Below, piece by piece: positions 17,212 through 24,685 of a stretch of DNA of 64,000 nucleotides; position 1 is the stretch's first letter; every line of letters begins with the position of its first letter. The stretch is from Oleomonas cavernae (GTDB taxonomy: Bacteria > Pseudomonadota > Alphaproteobacteria > Zavarziniales > Zavarziniaceae). The notes beneath the pieces were generated by a model. That model was given only the letters and a program-made list of their open reading frames with translations, made no database searches and was not told where the DNA came from. The position numbers and the translations under genes are program-made. The stretch spans positions 2,858,909 to 2,922,908 of the forward strand of contig NZ_QYUK01000011.1 in the NCBI RefSeq assembly GCF_003590945.1, given 5' to 3'.

Positions 17212-17604
17212 GGCTGTCGACCACCCCTCGGCGAGGCTGCACGCTGCGAGGCCGCGCGGCGCTGGTCCGACCAGCCCGGGAAGTGGCGGTGTGCGCAGTC
17301 GCCTGCGAACCCTGCTTCTGGCCAAATTCCCTATCAACAGGGATTTATCAGAGAATTTGCCACCCAAAACCGCCTCGGACCTCGGGGCGAGGCAGGAATT
17401 CTCCGGTATCTTCAGGGAGTTAGCGGATTTCCCCGGCGTTGCGGGCGGTCAACCTGCAGGGAATTTCAAAAACCATAACAGGGAATTTTTTGGCCTTGAT
17501 CAGTGAAAGCACGCCCGTTGAACAGGCAGGCTTTGGTTTCACCACCCGTGATGAAACCAAGGCACGATCAGCTGCGGCCATCGCCATACATCGGCGAGTG
17601 GCGA
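17212..17604. repeat. Non-coding stretch with degenerate CAGGGAATTT-like repeats
   Basis: No gene is supported here. Between about 17320 and 17500 variants of CAGGGAATTT recur at least five times in one orientation (for example at 17337, 17411, 17457 and 17479), giving ORF-like strings such as NREFF in one frame. Similar strings occur, from memory, between genes in many alphaproteobacteria. The region abuts the left edge of the mobile segment and may be a decayed repeat element. Confidence 0.35.
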
Positions 17605-17991
17605 TCAGTCCTCTTCCTCGATTGTGCCGACCCGGCGCCCATAGGAATCGCGGATCACGCGCTCACCGGTAATACCGGGGCTGATGGAGTAAGTCCGCCG
17701 GCCGCCGGCGTCGCGCACGATCTGGCGGCCGCCAGGCCCCTCTTCAACGGTCCCGATACGTCAGCCATCACGGTCATAGAGCCTCAGCCGATCTCCGGCC
17801 CCCGGTTTGACGGTGCCCAGCCTCCGCCCCTCGGCATCGCGCCGGATCAGCGTGTCGCCGGTACCCGGCGACACGCGTTCCACGACCCGGCCGCGGGCAT
17901 CCCGCACCACCAGCCGACCCCGATCGTCGGCATGGCCTGGCGACGCTGCCAGGACCAGCAAGAGCCCCACCAAGGTGACATACCCCTTCAC
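17605..17991 (-). pseudogene. Exported five-repeat protein interrupted by a nonsense codon
   Basis: A GTG start at 17991 opens a signal peptide (VKGYVTLVGLLLVLAASPGH, cut near HADD). The rest is five tandem units of about 21 residues with consensus RDxxGRRxGTVxPGxGD. The third unit reads YDRDG-stop-RIGTV: TGA at 17763-17761 stands exactly where other units have the first Arg of GRR, and the same frame continues through units four and five to TGA 17605-17607. A CGA to TGA change at a CpG explains this. The full product would be 128 residues and probably periplasmic. No known function. Confidence 0.6.
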
Positions 17992-18075
17992 GACACACGC
18001 CCCCTTGTGCAGCGGATTCTGTTCATCACGGATCCGGCGTAGCTGATAGCGCGCGCCCAAGCCGAATGACAGCAG

Positions 18076-18645
18076 CTACTCATCGAGGGCGACGCCATTC
18101 TGCACCGCATGCTCTTTGCCAGAACCCAAATTGATCTCCTGCTCGGCGGCCGCGCCGAATAACGCCCTGACGATGTCGTCTATCGTCGGAACGGAGGAGA
18201 ACCGGCCCTTTTCCACGATGCGAATGTTGGGACGTTCGGTCTTGACCCCCGCACTGTTTCCCTTCGTGTGCTTGGCTATTCGGTCCCCGAGCGGCGGCAG
18301 CGGCTCGCCGGGCCGGCCGCCGAACCATCGGAAGGGGCCAAGCTGCAGCGTATCAGGATCAAACCAGATCCAGATCACGCAGCCACCGGCTTTTTGGGCG
18401 AGGCCCGTGTGGATCCCAACCCTCGCGGTCTTGGCATCGCGATAGCTCGCCTTGAACTGGACATGTCGCGTGACGTCCCCAACTGCCAGAACGATGTCGT
18501 AGCCGGCCCGGTCGACCTCGGCCCGCAGCACCTCGATGTCCCGCACGCCCCGCCGCCACAGGCACCGCAGCAGGTCACCCACAAACAGGTGCTCGATGAT
18601 TTTCTCGCGCAGGCCGGAGTCGAGAGAATGGGTGGCGGTGTTCAT
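18076..18645 (-). CDS. Putative PD-(D/E)XK-like nuclease-fold protein
   Basis: 189 residues. After an N-terminal helix (LREKIIEHLFVGDLLRCLWR) comes VLRAEVDRAGYDIVLAVGD then TRHVQFKAS, which has the spacing of a nuclease core: Glu, Asp in GYDIV, and Gln-x-Lys in VQFKAS (a known variant of E-x-K). GGCVIWIWFDPDTLQLGPFRW would be the following core strands. The ATG at 18645 has a GGGGG ribosome site. It is divergent from a C-protein-like controller with a C-box in the 133-base gap, which suggests a restriction-like role next to the methyltransferase at 19536. This is inference from context; no nuclease activity is known for the family. Confidence 0.6.
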   Translation of the reverse strand: MNTATHSLDSGLREKIIEHLFVGDLLRCLWRRGVRDIEVLRAEVDRAGYDIVLAVGDVTRHVQFKASYRDAKTARVGIHTGLAQKAGGCVIWIWFDPDTLQLGPFRWFGGRPGEPLPPLGDRIAKHTKGNSAGVKTERPNIRIVEKGRFSSVPTIDDIVRALFGAAAEQEINLGSGKEHAVQNGVALDE

Positions 18646-18729
18646 GGTCTTATCCCCCTGTCGAGCATCTGCGGGTCGGTGAGTGGGGACAGTGATGGCT
18701 TCCATTCCACGCCAAGTCCACAGAAATGA

Positions 18730-18755
18730 GACTCATAGTCTGTAGACCAAAAATC
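18730..18755 (+). promoter_or_regulatory. C-box-like operator for the controller protein
   Basis: GACTCATAGTC (18730-18740), spacer TGTA, then the weaker GACCAAAAATC (18745-18755). GACTnnnAGTC pairs separated by a TGTA/TGTG-like spacer are the known operator of restriction-modification C proteins. It lies between the nuclease-like gene and the XRE gene. A diverged copy is at 21475. Confidence 0.55.
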
Positions 18756-18778
18756 ATCACGCCGCACCTTGTTGCGGC

Positions 18779-19006
18779 ATGGGTGTGCAGCAGCGGGTCG
18801 GCCTCAATGTGCGGAGATTTCGCAAGGAGCGCGGGCTCTCGCAGGAGGGGCTCGCCTTCGAGTGCGGGATCCACCGGACCTATATCAGCGGCGTCGAGCG
18901 CGGCATCCGCAACCCGACCGTGGTCATCCTGGAGGAGATCGCAATGGCGCTGAAGGTGCCCACCTGGCGCCTGCTGGAAGACCTGCCGGACAAGAGCAAA
19001 GGTTGA
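18779..19006 (+). CDS. XRE/C-protein-like transcriptional controller
   Basis: 75 residues, essentially one Cro/C1 HTH domain: LNVRRFRKERGLSQEGLAFE then CGIHRTYISGVERGIRNPTV. The HRTYISGVERGIRNPT helix is characteristic of C proteins that time expression of restriction-modification genes. It has a C-box 24 bases upstream, so autoregulation is likely. Its stop overlaps the ATG of the next gene by one base (TGATG), indicating translational coupling. Confidence 0.85.
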   Translation: MGVQQRVGLNVRRFRKERGLSQEGLAFECGIHRTYISGVERGIRNPTVVILEEIAMALKVPTWRLLEDLPDKSKG

Positions 19007-19457
19007 TGCAGAACGACAGCCAGGAAGGCAGCCAAGGGCGCAGCCGGTTCGTCGTGGAGGTCAACCACATGGCGCGGCTCGAACAGCGTATCGCAGCGGG
19101 CGATATGATCGACGGCCCAGACCTCGCGGCGGTGCTCCGCCAGCACGGATCCCGGCCCATTCCCGATGCAGTGCTCGACTACCTGTGCCGGTTTCTTGAA
19201 GGCTCCATCAGTAAGCCGAAGGGCCGCAGACCTTTGCCCGAGCTGGATCGCCGCAAGCGCGACATGATCATCGCCGACCTCTACCACCGTTATCTCGGCT
19301 GGCTGGCCGCGCGGGCGCGTCGCTACGGCCATCCGGCCGGTTGGACGAGTCTCGATTATCCCCCGCCGAACTGGCCGCCCGCTTGGTGGCCCGGCGGTTC
19401 CTCAATGGCGAGGCCTCATGGCATCAGGTCCAAAACATCGCCTCTTCCCGGAAATAG
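19006..19457 (+). pseudogene. Conserved mobile-element hypothetical protein, frameshifted
   Basis: Starting at 19006, the frame gives LEQRIAAGDMIDGPDLAAVL, PDAVLDYLCRFLEG and GRRPLPELDRRKRDMIIADL. The sensible continuation, AELAARLVARRFLNGEASWH then QVQNIASSRK with stop at 19457, is in another frame. The switch lies at a five-C run (19360-19364); one added base restores about 150 residues. I recall similar proteins from alphaproteobacterial mobile elements, of unknown function. Probably an indel error or recent mutation. Confidence 0.6.
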
Positions 19458-19535
19458 CGCTCGAATTGTTGTGAATGAGCCTGCGGCGGCACGGGCCTAC
19501 CTTCGTCCCGGCTGATTACCAGCCAGGAGGACGAC

Positions 19536-20834
19536 ATGCCCGCGCCCACGGCGGATCCTTTGATCGAGATGGTTCCCGTCTCATCGCTCCGCCCCTATGC
19601 GCGCAATCCGCGGACCCACACCAAGAAACAAATCCGCCAGATCGCGGAGTCGATCCGGACCTTCGGCTGGACCAATCCGATACTGGTCGATGGCGAGGAC
19701 GGGGTGATCGCCGGCTACGGCCGCCTGGAAGCGGCAAAGCAGCTCGGTATCGAGCGCGTGCCAATCATCCGCCTCGCAAACATGACCGAGGCCCGGAAGC
19801 GCACCTACATCATTGCCGACAACAGGCTGGCCGAACTCGCCGGCTGGGATGACAATCTCCTGGCGATCGAGTTGCAGGGGCTGCTTGAGATCGATCTCGA
19901 CTTCAATATCGAGATCACCGGGTTCGAGACCGCCGAGATCGACATGCTCATCCTCGGTCTGAACGACGCCGGCGACGAGGATGAAGCGGACAATCTGCCG
20001 CCGATCGGCGGACAGCCGATCACGCAAATAGGCGATCTGTGGCTGCTGGGCCGCCATCGCCTGCTGTGCGCCGATGCGACCCAGGCCACATCCTATACGC
20101 GGCTGATGGCAGGCGAACAGGCACAGATGGTGTTCACCGACCCGCCTTATAACGTGCCCATCGACGGTCATGTTTGCGGCCTGGGTTCGGTGAAGCATGC
20201 CGAGTTTGCCATGGCGTCGGGCGAGATGTCGGAGGCCGAGTTCACGGCATTCCTCGAAACCGTGCTGGGGCAGCTGGCATCACACAGTGCTGACGGGGCG
20301 ATTCACTTCGTCTGCATGGATTGGCGCCATCTCTTCGAGCTGCTCAAGGCCGGGCGGCGGGTATACGGCGCCCTTCAGAACCTGTGCGTCTGGAACAAGA
20401 CCAACGGCGGCATGGGATCGCTCTATCGCTCGAAGCATGAGCTGGTCGGCGTATTCAAGGTGGGGCGTGCGGCGCACGTCAACAATGTCGCGCTGGGCGC
20501 CCATGGGCGTTATCGCACCAATGTCTGGGACTACCCCGGGGTCAACGCCTTCGGCAAGGACCGGGAGGCTGCGCTGGCCATGCACCCCACGGTGAAGCCG
20601 GTCGCCCTGGTCGAGGATGCGATCCTCGACTGTTCGCGGCGGGGCGACATCGTGCTCGACGCTTTCTCAGGGTCGGGCACGACGTTGATTGCAGCGGAAC
20701 GTGCAGGCCGGCGCAGCTTCGGCCTCGAACTCGATCCCGGCTATGTCGACGTGACCCTGAAGCGGTTCCGTGACCAGACCGGCATCGAGCCGGCGCATGC
20801 GGATAGCGGCCTGACCTTGGCCGAACTGGAGTAG
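19536..20834 (+). CDS. ParB-like domain + DNA N4/N6-methyltransferase
   Basis: 432 residues. The N-terminal ParB/Sulfiredoxin-type domain (IEMVPVSSLRPYARNPRTHT, DGVIAGYGRLEAAKQLGIER) is followed by a beta-class amino-methyltransferase with DPPY (QMVFTDPPYNVPIDG) and the SAM-binding motif FSGSGTTLIAAERAGRRSFG near the C-terminus. Such fusions are usual in phages and mobile elements and methylate DNA at adenine N6 or cytosine N4. Ribosome site AGGAGG before the ATG. It follows the controller and nuclease-like genes and may be the protecting methylase of that module. Confidence 0.94.
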   Translation: MPAPTADPLIEMVPVSSLRPYARNPRTHTKKQIRQIAESIRTFGWTNPILVDGEDGVIAGYGRLEAAKQLGIERVPIIRLANMTEARKRTYIIADNRLAELAGWDDNLLAIELQGLLEIDLDFNIEITGFETAEIDMLILGLNDAGDEDEADNLPPIGGQPITQIGDLWLLGRHRLLCADATQATSYTRLMAGEQAQMVFTDPPYNVPIDGHVCGLGSVKHAEFAMASGEMSEAEFTAFLETVLGQLASHSADGAIHFVCMDWRHLFELLKAGRRVYGALQNLCVWNKTNGGMGSLYRSKHELVGVFKVGRAAHVNNVALGAHGRYRTNVWDYPGVNAFGKDREAALAMHPTVKPVALVEDAILDCSRRGDIVLDAFSGSGTTLIAAERAGRRSFGLELDPGYVDVTLKRFRDQTGIEPAHADSGLTLAELE

Positions 20835-20845
20835 GAGGAACAGAG

Positions 20846-21289
20846 ATGTCACGCAGCTATGAGGTCGGCTACAGGAAGCCGCCCAAAGATACCCGGTTCA
20901 AGAAGGGCCAGTCAGGCAACCCCAAGGGCCGGCCCAGGGGGCGGACGGATATCGCAGCGATCCTGGAAAAGGTGCTTCAGGAGGCCGTCATGATCAAGCA
21001 GAACGGGCAGGTGCGGCACGTCCGTTTGATCGAGGCTTACACGCGGCAGTTCATCCTGAAATCGATGGACGGGTCACCTCGGGAGATGGCGGAACTCCTG
21101 AAGTTCTTGAAGGACTACGCGCCGAACCTGCTGGTGGCAAGCGATCTGCCCTCGAGCATACAAATCCGGTTCATTGAGTCGGATGGGCATGGACGCCCGG
21201 CCGATAAAGCGCTGTGGAAAGAACTTGGGCTTGAGCCTCTGACAGAGCCGATCGAGGGAAAGACGGATGACGAAGCTCCTAAGGAGTAA
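20846..21289 (+). CDS. DUF5681 domain-containing protein
   Basis: 147 residues. The N-terminal VGYRKPPKDTRFKKGQSGNP followed by KGRP is the DUF5681 signature; the rest is helical (LEKVLQEAVMIKQNGQVRHV). The family is found beside ParB-methyltransferases and terminases in prophage-like elements; its role is unknown, though the basic N-terminus may bind nucleic acid. It begins 11 bases after the methylase stop with a GGAGGA ribosome site, so the two are probably co-transcribed. Confidence 0.9.
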   Translation: MSRSYEVGYRKPPKDTRFKKGQSGNPKGRPRGRTDIAAILEKVLQEAVMIKQNGQVRHVRLIEAYTRQFILKSMDGSPREMAELLKFLKDYAPNLLVASDLPSSIQIRFIESDGHGRPADKALWKELGLEPLTEPIEGKTDDEAPKE

Positions 21290-21474
21290 CCGCGGCGTCT
21301 AAGGCCGTCGGCCCTGTGGACGAAGACAGCGTAGAAGTGTTTGTACCTGTGCGGGACCTTCCAGTTTGGAGCCATGTCCGCCGGCCGGCAACGGAGCGCC
21401 GTTACCCGCACTCCCTGTCGATGATCAGGGCTTAAATGGACCCCTCGCTGTGGGCCGGCAATCAAGGCGACTGT

Positions 21475-21500
21475 CACTGATCGTCTGTATACCGATGGTC
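21475..21500 (+). promoter_or_regulatory. Diverged C-box-like element
   Basis: CACTGATCGTC, spacer TGTA, then TACCGATGGTC has the same geometry as the C-box at 18730 (11 + 4 + 11) and overlaps the ATG of the broken controller at 21495. Similarity was found by eye. Confidence 0.35.
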
Positions 21501-21724
21501 GACAGGCGGGTGACCTCGCGGGTGGATATCAAGGTCCGTCTCGCCCGCAGCCTCCGACGCCTTCGCAAGCCAAAGGCTGGTCATTGGAAGAATGTGCGTA
21601 TGAGGCCGGGCTGCACCGGACCTCTGTCGGCGACCTCGAGCGCGAGGCCAGGTACCCCAGCATCTCCATCATTGGCAAGCTTGCTGGGGCGCTGCGCGTA
21701 AAGGCTGGGCAACCCCTCGAATGA
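21495..21724 (+). pseudogene. Second C-protein/XRE controller, frameshifted
   Basis: The first frame VRLARSLRRLRKPK breaks off. The continuation GWSLEECAYEAGLHRTSVGD then LEREARYPSISIIGKLAGAL, ending at TGA 21724, is in another frame. One missing C near 21565 would restore RRLRQAKGWSLEE, the usual HTH sequence. The protein would be about 76 residues and paralogous to the controller at 18779 (LHRTSVGDLERE against IHRTYISGVERG). The stretches 21290-21494 and 21725-22017 on either side hold no gene I can support. Confidence 0.6.
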
Positions 21725-21978
21725 TGAAGACCGCCGCCGCCGCATCTGCCTTGCCACCTTTATTAGGTCGGACGCAGCGCGAACTGTCAGACCCTCCGCC
21801 ATGCCAGCGCTGAACTGCGTCCAAAAACCCGTCCGACAATCAACTTGTCCGGAATGTCATCGCCGGCATCGTTTGCGGACAGATTGATGCTTGCCCGCCA
21901 AACGGCTGTTTAGCGGCCACTGCGTGGACCGCCACAGCACTACCGTGCCGCCCCATTGCATTACGATCATTCAATGAT

Positions 21979-21992
21979 ATTATGATCATAAT
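21979..21992. promoter_or_regulatory. Perfect 14-bp palindrome, probable TetR operator
   Basis: ATTATGATCATAAT is an exact palindrome 26 bases before the TetR start at 22018, in an AT-rich stretch, with a related GATCATT half just upstream at 21965. Autoregulation is the simplest reading. Confidence 0.5.
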
Positions 21993-22017
21993 TTAACGCG
22001 GCTGCACGGGAGAGGCA

Positions 22018-22590
22018 ATGCGCTACGAGAAAGGTCGAAAGGATGAATCGCGTCGTCGGATCGTCGAAGCCGCCGCCGCGCGGTTTCGGGGTGACGGCAT
22101 CGCGGCATCCGGTGTCGCCGCCATCATGAGCGACGCCGGCCTGACGAACGGGGCCCTCTATCCGCACTTTCAGTCGAAGGCGGAACTTGTTCGCGAGAGC
22201 GTCGGGACGGCGCTGGCGGAACAGTCCCGGCAACTGCAGGAAACCCTCGCCAGCGGCGGCCCTGAGGCCGCCATTGACACTTATCTGTCCGCAGCACATC
22301 GGGACAATCCCGGCACAGGCTGCACTCTTGCAGCACTCCTACCGGAACTTGCGCGTCAGCCACCTGAGGCCCGCAGCTTCTATGCCGAGCGCCTGTCGGC
22401 CATGGTCGACCGCATAGCGGCGGCGTTGCCGCCGCAGACCCCGAATGCACAGGGAATTGCGCTTGCTGTTCAGGCGACCCTCGTTGGTGCGCTGCAACTC
22501 GCCCGCGCCGTGGAAGGGACAGAACTGTCGGATCGGATCCTGGCCGCGGCGGCGGATGCGGCGCGCGCACTGGTTGCGCCACACCAATAG
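22018..22590 (+). CDS. TetR/AcrR-family transcriptional regulator
   Basis: 190 residues. N-terminal HTH: RRRIVEAAAARFRGDGIAAS, VAAIMSDAGLTNGALYPHFQ (recognition helix region). The C-terminal ligand domain has the TGCTLAALLPELARQPPEAR motif of the TetR subgroup often linked to quinone or aldehyde sensing. GGAGAGG ribosome site. It leads into acuI and two further redox/efflux genes with short gaps, so it probably represses 22018-26131. Confidence 0.93.
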   Translation: MRYEKGRKDESRRRIVEAAAARFRGDGIAASGVAAIMSDAGLTNGALYPHFQSKAELVRESVGTALAEQSRQLQETLASGGPEAAIDTYLSAAHRDNPGTGCTLAALLPELARQPPEARSFYAERLSAMVDRIAAALPPQTPNAQGIALAVQATLVGALQLARAVEGTELSDRILAAAADAARALVAPHQ

Positions 22591-22604
22591 AAGAGGAGCG
22601 CGCA

Positions 22605-23591
22605 ATGGCATTCAAGGCACTGCTCGCAACAAAGGCAGAGAAATCGGTCTCGGCCAGCGTGGTCGAGATGAACGAGCAAGATCTCATGCCGGGGGATGTC
22701 ACCGTCGCTGTCGACTATTCGACAGTGAACTTCAAGGATGCGCTCGCCCTTACCGGGCGCGCGGATGTCATCCGCCGGTTTCCTTTGATCCCGGGCATCG
22801 ATCTGGCGGGCACGGTCGAGGCATCTTCCTATCCAGGCATTGCGGCGGGAGACCGGGTCGTCGCCAACGGCTGGGGGCTGAGCCAGACCCATCACGGCGG
22901 GTTTGCGCAGAAGGCACGATTGAGCGGCGAGTGGCTGGTCAAGCTGCCACAGACTTTCTCGACCAAGGATGCCATGGCCATTGGCACCGCCGGCTATACG
23001 GCCATGCTCAGTGTCCTGGCGCTCGAAAACGGCGGCGTGACCCCGGAGCGTGGCGACATCCTCGTGACCGGCGCCAACGGTGGGGTGGGCTCGATCGCCA
23101 TTGTAATCCTGTCCGGCCTTGGATACCGCGTCGTCGCCTCGACGGGACGCCCCGAGGAGGCCGACTATCTGCGTGATCTCGGGGCGGCGGAGATCATAGA
23201 CCGGCGGGTCCTCTCGACGCCGGGCGCGCCCATCGCCAGCGAGAAATGGGCAGGCGCGATCGACTCCGTCGGCAGCCACACGCTTGCAAATGTGCTGGCG
23301 CAGACGCAGTACCGTGGGGTGGTGGCAGCCTGTGGCTTGGCCCAAGGCATGGACCTGCCCGGGTCGGTCCTGCCCTTCATCCTGCGCAACGTCACCCTTG
23401 CAGGCATCGACTCGGTCAATGCCCCGCAGGTCACCCGGCTCCAGGCGTGGTCGCGTCTGGCGCGCGACCTCGACCTACGCAAACTCGGCCGGACAACGCA
23501 AATGGTCGGCCTCGCAGAGGTTCCCGCCGTCGCCGGCCGAATCCTCGAAGGGAAGATACAGGGGCGCACGGTCGTCGGCGTCAATGCGTAA
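22605..23591 (+). CDS. acuI: Acrylyl-CoA reductase (NADPH), AcuI/YhdH type
   Basis: 328-residue zinc-free MDR enzyme. MAFKALLATKAEKSVSASVV, then VAVDYSTVNFKDALALTGRA and FPLIPGIDLAGTV, are the AcuI/YhdH hallmarks. NADPH-binding site ILVTGANGGVGSIAIVILSG. AcuI reduces toxic acryloyl-CoA to propionyl-CoA, for example in DMSP or 3-hydroxypropionate metabolism; relatives may reduce other enones. It follows the TetR gene by 14 bases and is probably its target. Confidence 0.88.
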   Translation: MAFKALLATKAEKSVSASVVEMNEQDLMPGDVTVAVDYSTVNFKDALALTGRADVIRRFPLIPGIDLAGTVEASSYPGIAAGDRVVANGWGLSQTHHGGFAQKARLSGEWLVKLPQTFSTKDAMAIGTAGYTAMLSVLALENGGVTPERGDILVTGANGGVGSIAIVILSGLGYRVVASTGRPEEADYLRDLGAAEIIDRRVLSTPGAPIASEKWAGAIDSVGSHTLANVLAQTQYRGVVAACGLAQGMDLPGSVLPFILRNVTLAGIDSVNAPQVTRLQAWSRLARDLDLRKLGRTTQMVGLAEVPAVAGRILEGKIQGRTVVGVNA

Positions 23592-23657
23592 CCGCCAGGG
23601 CAATCGCCCCGCTTGGCCAGCGCGGCACGCGGCGACAAGCTCAAGGACACAAATGCT

Positions 23658-24659
23658 ATGAAGGCATTCATCATCGATCGATACAAGACCAGGAATGCCG
23701 CGCGGCTCGGCGACATGCCGGACCCGTTGCTGCGGGACGACGACGTCCTGGTTCAGGTTCAGGCCGCCGGCGTGAACCCGCTGGACTCCAAGATCAGGGA
23801 CGGCGAATTCAAGCTCATCCTGCCCTATCACCTGCCCCTCATCCTGGGTAATGACGTGGCCGGTGTCGTGGTCCAGGTCGGGCCTCGGGTGCAGCGAGTC
23901 GAGCTCGGCGACGAAGTCTACGCGAGACCACACCACAATCGGATCGGAGCCTTTGCGGAATTGATCGCGATGAATGAACGCGACGTCGCCCTGAAGCCGA
24001 AGAATCTGACGATGGAGGAGGCGGCATCCATACCCTTGGTCGGCCTGACCGCCTGGCAGGCGCTGATCGAGAAGGCGAACCTCGGAAAGGGGCAGAAGGT
24101 CCTGATCCACGCGGGCTCCGGCGGGGTGGGAACATTCACCATTCAATTGGCCAAATATCTCGGCGCGACCGTGGCGACGACGACGAGCACGGCGAATGTT
24201 GAGCTCGTAAAACGTCTCGGCGCCGATGTCGTTATCGATTACAAAAAGGACAAGTTCGAGAACATCCTCAGTGGTTACGATCTCGTTTTGAACAGCTTGG
24301 GCACGGACACGCTCGAAAAATCCTTGGGCGTGTTGAAGGCCGGCGGAAAGCTCATTTCGATCTCCGGCCCGCCGGACCCGGATTTTGCCAAAATCATCGG
24401 GGCGAACTGGCTGGTAGGGCAGGTCATGCGGCTTCTGAGTTCGCGCATCAGGCGCAAGGCCAAAAGCCATCGTGTCGGCTATTCGTTCCTGTTCATGAGG
24501 GCCGACGGCCAGCAGTTGGGCAAGATCACCTTCCTCATCGAATCCGGCGTAATCCGTCCGGTTATGGATCGGGTCTTCCCCTTCACTGCGATCGCGGATG
24601 CCCTGGCGTATGTCGAGACCGGGCGTTCAAAGGGCAAGGTCGTGATCAAAATTGCATAG
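23658..24659 (+). CDS. NADP-dependent MDR oxidoreductase (quinone-reductase-like)
   Basis: 333 residues. VQAAGVNPLDSKIRDGEFKL and PLILGNDVAGVVVQVG are typical of zinc-independent MDR proteins; cofactor loop VLIHAGSGGVGTFTIQLAKY. Likely reduces alkenals or quinones with NADPH. The ATG at 23658 begins MKAFIIDRYK, a normal N-terminus. Its closest relative in the window by eye is the MDR at 32122 (both share the LFMRADGxQL segment), hinting at paralogues in neighbouring clusters. Confidence 0.93.
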   Translation: MKAFIIDRYKTRNAARLGDMPDPLLRDDDVLVQVQAAGVNPLDSKIRDGEFKLILPYHLPLILGNDVAGVVVQVGPRVQRVELGDEVYARPHHNRIGAFAELIAMNERDVALKPKNLTMEEAASIPLVGLTAWQALIEKANLGKGQKVLIHAGSGGVGTFTIQLAKYLGATVATTTSTANVELVKRLGADVVIDYKKDKFENILSGYDLVLNSLGTDTLEKSLGVLKAGGKLISISGPPDPDFAKIIGANWLVGQVMRLLSSRIRRKAKSHRVGYSFLFMRADGQQLGKITFLIESGVIRPVMDRVFPFTAIADALAYVETGRSKGKVVIKIA

Positions 24660-24685
24660 GCTGCGACCCCCGGGGAGAATCTTTC

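Noticed and set aside
17210..17506. Overlapping plus-strand frames (98 and 100 residues)
   Set aside because: They come from the CAGGGAATTT repeat region and the antisense of the GFA gene; no motif supports them.
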